Assembly: GCA_900617975.1 (NCBI GenBank)
Contig: UZAE01001274.1
Span: forward strand, 1-14,186
Direction of reading: 5' to 3'
Source of the DNA: Rodentolepis nana
Taxonomy: Eukaryota > Platyhelminthes > Cestoda > Cyclophyllidea > Hymenolepididae
DNA length: 14,186 nucleotides
Part shown: one piece after another, positions 9,637-14,186 of the stretch
Layout of the letters: every line of letters starts with the position of its first letter
How positions within the stretch are numbered: position 1 is the first letter of the stretch
Notes under the pieces: model-generated
Databases searched by the model: none
What the model was told of the DNA's origin: nothing
Seen by the model: only the letters and a program-made list of their open reading frames with translations
Translations under genes and position numbers: made by a program

Positions 9637-12600
9637 CTACAATAAATATCGAATAATAATTAGACTTTTGCCATTTTCTGGCTTTTAAAATCGTAGGGAG
9701 GAAGTGAAATAGTTATCATCCAGTCTTAATTTTTATAAGGTAACAATTTTCAACCTCAATTAATTCACGACTTTGAACTCTTCGGAACGTTAAATTTGAT
9801 TAATGTTGGCTGAATATCAATGTCAAACGTACACGATATCATTAAACTTCCTCATTACACCTTAACTCACCCTGTTTTTATCACTACCTGGATTCCACTC
9901 ACCCAATGAAAACGCCTTTTTGTCTTTCCCCATAATTTCTAACTCCTCCTTCAATCTCTTTCTCTCTCTCTCTCATTCCACCACATAGTTTCAGTACATC
10001 CGTTTCTCAGCTCAACTAAGCGTCTGCTGACTTTGGAAGGATATATGTATTCTGGTAGCCTTTAGGATGACAGCAGTTCGATTGGACTCTTAAAGTAGCA
10101 CTTCTTTTTAAGGTATTGTTAGTCCATCAATTAAGACTGCTCATATCCACTCAGGACTATGTGTGTTATAGTAATTATTAATGCTCTGACAGGGTAAAAC
10201 ATTATGCCATGTTCAGTGATTAGGAGGCATCAAGATTGGTTGTCTGAAGGCTTAATGAAGTGCAGCAAAAAAGCTATGGAAAACAACGGAGTATGATGAA
10301 CGTGGTCCAACTGGGCTCCCTAGTCCAAAAATAATCATAGTTATTTATTAACAATTATTATTTTACTATACGTATGTATATATATATATCCACTACTGTT
10401 CAGATCGGTGATGAGTAGACGAATACGAGTGTGTTAATCGTTGATCTGCTGAACTAAAACTCACCTAAGCTTCACTATTCTATGATGTAAAGTGATTGGA
10501 ATCACGACTGAACATTCCACCTTCTCAATAAGAATGATTGAAGAGATTTTCCTCTAATCGATTAGTAAATAACGATCTGCAGGTCTACTCAGCTCCAAAG
10601 TGTACTAATATTACAGTTTTTGTCGCGAATTTGTTCAAATGAAAACAGACTTTTGTATTCATAAAACACGTGACTTGTTCAATAAATGAGTCGAACCTTA
10701 CCTTATCAAAAATTTCCATATTGTCGTACGCCGTTTTTCGCCATACTCCCAGGTAGAATTTATCTGATGCAGGTTCAAGTAGGAGGTGAGGACAACAGAT
10801 GAGGGGGTCAGATCTATCAGAGCTGAGGACGCCCAGATGTTCAGCCATTAGCCGAATTCGCATGCTCGCGATAACACCTTCACCGATTTTTGACTGTGGC
10901 GATGGAATCTCCTCCACATAGAGACCAAGTTCACTATCCCTCTCACCCAGCAAACTCCGATCATTTATATTAGCCGATCCAATAATCAGCTTCCGATCAT
11001 CAACTATCATTATTTTGTCATGGATGTAGATTTGTTCTGAAGTCTTCGAAAAAAAATTAAAATAATTTTACTATTGTAAGGCTTCTTAACATGCCTCTTT
11101 GGCTTGCGAATTGACATTTAAAATAACAAAGCAGATTTAAGGGTTCAAAAAGCTGGAACTGCATGACACAATAACTGATCATTTTGAAAACTTGTATCCC
11201 TATTAGAAATGTACACATTCTTAAGGCTGTGATGTAGTGGCAGAGGTTTTGTCACGTCTCCCCTATTAAAACAAAGATTTTAGCAAGCCCCCTTTCTCTG
11301 TTACTTAGTTTATCTCGTTATTTTTACTTTTTTTCAAATTTTTTAGTTAGGCGTTAAGTACAGGGTAAAAACTCCTAAAAATCCTTTGGAAGAACGTTAG
11401 GAAGCATCATCGGTAAATGTTTTGAGAACAACGATCATTGGTGTATTGAATATATACATTTGCATCGGTGGTTACCACTTAAATTTTTTGTCAAATGGCA
11501 GGCGTCTTGATATTTATCATTTGCCCTTCATTGGACTTCGGGCTTCACAGAGAGAAGGAGGAACATCAAATTGACAAAAAGTCGAGATGGAGGACGGAAT
11601 AATGATTCACAGATGTAAAAGAGAGAGGCAAAGGTAGAGCAAGGGTGAGATGAGTACTGAGGAAGGAGTCGAATATGACATACAGTCGGGTCATGGTAGT
11701 TTGAAGTGAGAAGTCAACTGCCGGTTAATAAATTCTTTTGCCGTATGAGTCTACGTTGCCCAGGATGCACCACGTGACGGTAAGTCTATCACACACCCCT
11801 TACCACTTAAAATCGTATTTCCATAACTACAAAGGTCAACGAAACTATGGTGGTGGCTGAATTAGTGGATATGTGTGGCAATAATAATCTCATTGGATAT
11901 AACAATATAGTGAATCAACATCGATAAATTTAAACAACAATAAATGAAACAAGATGTGCACCACCATCCATGAGATGAAAGCAATCAATAGGCTAGTTGG
12001 AATTTGTCTGATATAAAAGTGAGAAAATGATGAAGTAATAATGAAAAAATATTGCCTACAAAGTGTCCTTCAGGCCACTGTTCATATTTTCGAAGACCAC
12101 AAACACTGACATAGTTATCCACATCACCAACAACACAGCGTAGTTGTGGCAACAAAGCAGTTTTACCCTTGAAGAGACTAAGTCGAGTAAAGCGCAGAAT
12201 GGTGTGGATGTTAATTCCCGTTCTCTTATCACCAGGAACTCCTTCAAATGCTGGAAGTAATGGAATTATGATGTACACACGAAATTTCTTTTTTTCCCTA
12301 AAAGATCCAATAATAAAATAGTCTTTAATACTAGTCATGGGAAGAAGAGTAGGCTGCAAGAGAGTATCCCTTACTTATAGGCCCTAACGACTCTGTCGTA
12401 AATCGTTTGAGTTATTTTATTCCGAACACTTGGCGATGAATCCTCATCCTGCATGAAGCTGATGAAGAATTGGTTTTCAATGTAGATGAAGCTTTCAGCA
12501 TTCTTAATGGCCTCCACGTAGGCATCCTGAATGGAATGCTCAGTAATAACAGAGGCGTTAGCGTCATTTCCCCATGTTATCTTATTTGCTTTTGCATCGC

Positions 12601-13010
12601 GGGTTGAGACTAGGGACCAATGGCTTACGGAGCGTAGAGCTTGAGTTTTCAGAGAAGTTTGGGCGGTATTTGAGCTACCCCAACAGCTACCTCCACCTCC
12701 TAACATGGGCAAATGATTTGCTAGGCTGGGATTTGCCGGTTCCATGGGAATTAATACGGGCGGAATTCGAGACACTAAGAAGTGTTTACGCCCCTGCTTT
12801 GCTTGCCTTTTCTGAAATCATCGAAAGTAAATCTGTCATCTACTTCATTTTCGGTGTCTTGTAAGTTTTTTTTTTCAAATGGAAAATTTACTCTATGAGC
12901 ATTCCACCGCTGAATGAAATGTCGGGCGAAATCGCTAACCAATTTGCCGTTCAAACCCACTCCGACGTCATGCCAAGGCATTCGAGGCACTTTATTTCTG
13001 TCAAGATAGG
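9421..13010 (-). CDS. Phospholipase D (PLD1/2 type), gene B, C-terminal part, five exons
   Basis: Spliced gene on the - strand: complement of 12892-13010, 12375-12811, 12060-12297, 10702-11043, 9421-9636. It gives 449 complete residues plus stop with no frame break. Visible features in order: VPRMPWHDVGV and ARHFIQRWN (the conserved segment between the two HKD halves in animal PLDs), a Gly/Ser-rich linker, ALRSVSHWS, FIYIENQFF, RVYIIIPLLPAFEG, the second HKD motif (His at 11022-11020, intact Lys and Asp, then GSANINDRS), and a C-terminal domain ending EEIWI. The last residue departs from the usual Thr. The first HKD motif lies right of the window. Exon junction phases match gene A, showing common descent by duplication, but gene B lacks one intron of A. 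SINE, LTR and LINE-like debris lie in or upstream of its introns. Role as for PLD: phosphatidic acid production from phosphatidylcholine. Activity is less certain than for gene A because of the C-terminal change. Confidence 0.94.
9961..9974 (+). repeat. (TC)7 tract
   Basis: Short perfect TC repeat inside a longer pyrimidine-rich stretch (about 9945-9985) in the gene B intron 9637-10701. Confidence 0.85.
10222..10293 (+). pseudogene. Possible relic of a LINE open reading frame
   Basis: The reading frame from 10222 gives RRHQDWLSEG and then KCSKKAMENN before a double stop. R-R/H-H-Q-D-W-F-D is a recurring motif between the endonuclease and reverse transcriptase of RTE-type LINE proteins, and a KKA segment often follows. 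Only about 24 codons are readable. It lies in the gene B intron 9637-10701, antisense to the gene. Confidence 0.27.
10702..11043 (-). CDS. PLD gene B, fourth visible exon, second HKD motif
   Basis: The likely acceptor is ...TTCGAAG, ending at 11044, giving TSEQIYIHDK in phase 0; the alternative CTTCAG four bases on would break the frame. The 114 codons include the HKD motif with GSANINDRS, the RDSELGL segment, MAEHLGVL and FYLGVWRK, and end at DK before donor GTAAGG. This single exon covers what gene A has as two exons (5298-5441 and 6145-6372), and is 10 residues shorter at that point. Confidence 0.9.
11044..12059 (-). other. Gene B intron, 1016 bp, with a SINE-like insertion
   Basis: Donor GTAGGC at 12059 and acceptor CGAAG at 11044, phase 0. 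The only recognised content is the SINE-like copy at 11484-11799. Confidence 0.8.
11484..11799 (-). mobile_element. SINE-like retroelement copy, full length
   Basis: About 316 bp, same family. On the - strand it starts GGGGTGTGTGATAGAC and ends CATTTGAC plus a poly-A run. It is flanked by a perfect 12-bp duplication TTACCACTTAAA at 11472-11483 and 11800-11811. It lies in the gene B intron between the exons at 12060 and 11043, in the sense orientation of that gene. Confidence 0.76.
12060..12297 (-). CDS. PLD gene B, third visible exon
   Basis: The acceptor GATCTTTTAG ends at 12298 after a 77-bp intron. The first base completes the split Lys codon, then EKKKFRVYIIIPLLPAFEG and NYVSVCGLRKYEQWPEGHF follow, with donor GTAGGC after 12060 (phase 0). 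The length of 238 nt is identical to the gene A counterpart. By hand alignment about 42 of 79 residues are the same in the two copies. Confidence 0.9.
12375..12811 (-). CDS. PLD gene B, second visible exon (ENQFF motif)
   Basis: The acceptor GATGATTTCAG ends at 12812, and reading starts in phase 0 with a basic stretch aligning to the start of gene A's exon at 939. It then runs through SRIPPVLIP, a Gly-rich GGGGS linker, ALRSVSHWS, DAYVEAI and FIYIENQFFIS (12490-12458). It ends TAT AA at 12375 before GTAAGG, a phase 2 junction as in gene A. It is 437 nt against 500 nt in A; much of the difference is a shorter loop after ENQFF. Confidence 0.89.
12892..13010 (-). CDS. PLD gene B, first visible exon (PRMPWHD segment)
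   Basis: On the - strand the acceptor is TCTATTTTCTAG, ending at 13011. The exon starts at 13010 with two bases of a split codon (phase 1), then reads YLDRNKVPRMPWHD and ARHFIQRWNAHR. The donor GTAAAT starts at 12891 (phase 0), and the following intron is 80 bp. The in-frame ATG at 13035 lies upstream of the acceptor and is not the start. The equivalent exon of gene A is not in the window, so it lies left of position 1. Confidence 0.87.
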
Positions 13011-13093
13011 CTAGAAAATAGAAGAAAATATTCATTAGATGGTGAACCTTATTTGATTTTAAAATTCTTTATTTCTATCCAGTATAAGCATTG

Positions 13094-13409
13094 TGTGGGA
13101 AACGTTATCACTTAGTGCGTCATCGCATGCCTGCACGCCAAGATTGGGAGGTGCGGCCGTACAAACAGTGGCCAATCAGTAGCCTCCGTTTGTTTAACCT
13201 AATCCGCCATCCTGATCATGATTAAGCTCCCTGCCTTTACACATTACTCACACTATACTCACTGAATAAACGTGCTCCGTGCTATAAGTCTGCTTCCTTT
13301 ATAGCTGGGATGTAGCTTAGCTAGTCCTGGGAGTCTAACTAGATGCAGGAGAATCTGCCACAGAGATTTCTGAGTCAGTCAGGCTTTACTAAGGTAGCAA
13401 TCCGCTACA
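13094..13409 (+). mobile_element. Probable solo LTR of an LTR retrotransposon
   Basis: A 316-bp segment starting TGTGGGAAAC and ending CCGCTACA, so it has TG...CA ends, and it is flanked on both sides by ATTG (13090-13093 and 13410-13413), a 4-bp target duplication as made by Metaviridae-type integrases. It is visibly more GC-rich than its surroundings. It holds a CCAAT-like box near 13172 and AATAAA at 13265-13270, which suits a U3/R order on the + strand. No internal retroelement genes follow, so this would be the product of LTR-LTR recombination. It is antisense to gene B and probably intronic. A chance 4-bp flank is possible. Confidence 0.6.
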
Positions 13410-13646
13410 ATTGTGTCTCCCATATGATGAAAAGTAACACTTCGAAATTTGTTTTAGTACTAACCACAATGCTACTTAATAAGTTATAAATAACAATAAT
13501 TATTAAAAACATTAAATTGTTGCACGTCCAATGGATATTTATTTCAAAATTAATTAATAGTTTGTATTAAGCAGCTCGATATAAGATATAGATGTTGAAA
13601 ATGGTAAGAAGCCCACACTTTTACATGTATCAATAATACGTAATGA

Positions 13647-13968
13647 GGGGTATGCGATAGAGCTACCTCCACGTGGTGCACCCTGGGCAACGTATATTCA
13701 TACGGCAAAAAAGTCTATTAACTGGCAGTTGACTTCTGACTTTAAGCTACTATGACCCCACTGTATGTCACATTCGACTAATTCCACAGTACTCACCTCA
13801 CCTTTTTTCTACCTTTGTGTCTGTTCGTCTCTTTTGCGTCTGTGAATCATTATTCTGTCCCCCCTCTCGACTTTTGACACTTTGATGTTCCTCCTCCTCT
13901 CCGTGAAGCCCGAAGTCAACTAAAGGGCTAATGATGCCTATCATAACGCCTGCCATTTGAAATAAATA
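13647..13968 (+). mobile_element. SINE-like retroelement copy, full length, + orientation
   Basis: About 322 bp. It begins GGGGTATGCGATAGAGC at 13647 and ends CCATTTGAAATAAATAA. It is flanked by a perfect 15-bp duplication AATAATACGTAATGA at 13632-13646 and 13969-13983, the cleanest target-site duplication in the window. It is upstream of the first visible gene B exon, probably in an intron, and antisense to the gene. Confidence 0.78.
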
Positions 13969-14186
13969 AATAATACGTAATGATCCCCGTGTGTGGTCCA
14001 ACAATGATATCATCTAAATGCTCAAAATACGTCAAAACGCACTATAATAATGCACTTCAGAATACAGAAGTTTAAATTAGAATCTTATTAAAGAATGGTG
14101 CATTCAGATTCCGGACAAAGAAATTTAATCTTGCATTGAAATTTTTAGTTTATCTTAATACTCTGCAGAGTTTAAGGGAAGATGAA

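Larger units (their letters stand above)
9637..10701 (-). other. Gene B intron, 1065 bp
   Basis: Donor GTAAGG at 10701 and acceptor TTGTAG at 9637, phase 0. It holds the (TC)7 tract, the possible LINE relic at 10222, and a short (TA) run at about 10378-10389. The homologous gene A intron is only 74 bp. Confidence 0.85.
13011..14186 (-). other. Sequence upstream of the first visible gene B exon, probably intron
   Basis: The exon at 13010 begins at a splice acceptor in phase 1, so an upstream exon must exist. No PLD-like segment (the first HKD motif or a GGxDL motif) is readable in this stretch on the - strand. It holds the probable solo LTR and one SINE-like copy. Confidence 0.6.

Noticed and set aside
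12459..12465. CTGATGA, the core motif of a hammerhead ribozyme (SINEs of some flatworms carry these)
   Set aside because: It lies in a PLD coding exon on the antisense strand, with no GAAA core partner or pairing stems nearby, and none of the SINE-like copies contain it.
12574..12864. 96-codon + strand reading frame
   Set aside because: It is the antisense of PLD gene B exon 12375-12811 and the adjacent intron; the - strand has the family match.
13798..14013. 71-codon - strand reading frame
   Set aside because: It starts in flanking DNA and runs into the SINE-like copy at 13647-13968; it is incidental.
1..14186. Bacterial-type systems such as CRISPR arrays, operons, phage or defence genes
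   Set aside because: Split genes with GT-AG introns, animal-type PLD and eukaryotic retroelements show this is animal nuclear DNA. The dispersed repeats are unevenly spaced and about 310 bp long with target duplications, unlike an array.

Overview
The window is eukaryotic nuclear DNA from an animal. It is AT-rich, the genes are split by GT-AG introns with preserved phases, and there are SINE-like and LTR retroelement insertions. Four introns are only 74-80 bp or so in size class (three measured at 74, 77 and 80 bp) while others run to about 2.8 kb. A mix of very short and long introns, together with this type of dispersed repeat, suggests a flatworm, perhaps a tapeworm. That assignment is inference only.

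The coding content is two paralogous phosphatidylcholine-hydrolysing phospholipase D genes (the metazoan PLD1/PLD2 type), arranged tail to tail. Gene A is on the + strand and enters from the left edge. Its five visible exons (939-1438, 4250-4487, 5298-5441, 6145-6372, 6447-6671) join in frame into the C-terminal 444 residues, ending at a stop at 6669-6671. Gene B is on the - strand and enters from the right edge. Its five visible exons (13010-12892, 12811-12375, 12297-12060, 11043-10702, 9636-9421) join in frame into the C-terminal 449 residues. Both carry the second HKD catalytic motif. The first HKD motif and any N-terminal lipid-binding domains lie outside the window in both. The two stops are 2.75 kb apart.

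The copies share four exon junctions with identical phases, so they come from an intron-containing duplication. By hand alignment of one exon pair they are only about half identical, and introns show no evident similarity, so the duplication is old. They differ in one intron (present in A, absent in B), in a longer loop in A after the ENQFF motif, and in the extreme C-terminus (A ends Val-Trp-Thr, B ends Ile-Trp-Ile).

The introns and flanks are full of mobile-element debris. A SINE-like family of about 310-325 bp has four full-length copies (3044-3367, 3584-3892 and 11484-11799 on the - strand; 13647-13968 on the + strand) plus a copy cut by the left window edge. Three of the full copies have perfect 12-15 bp target-site duplications. 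A probable solo LTR (13094-13409) is flanked by a 4-bp duplication. Two weak protein-level relics, one mariner-like and one of a LINE-type open reading frame, sit in introns. Microsatellites (GAT)11 and (AT)18 lie in the first visible intron of gene A. The intergenic part (6672-9420) holds the likely 3' UTR of gene A and otherwise no gene I can identify.
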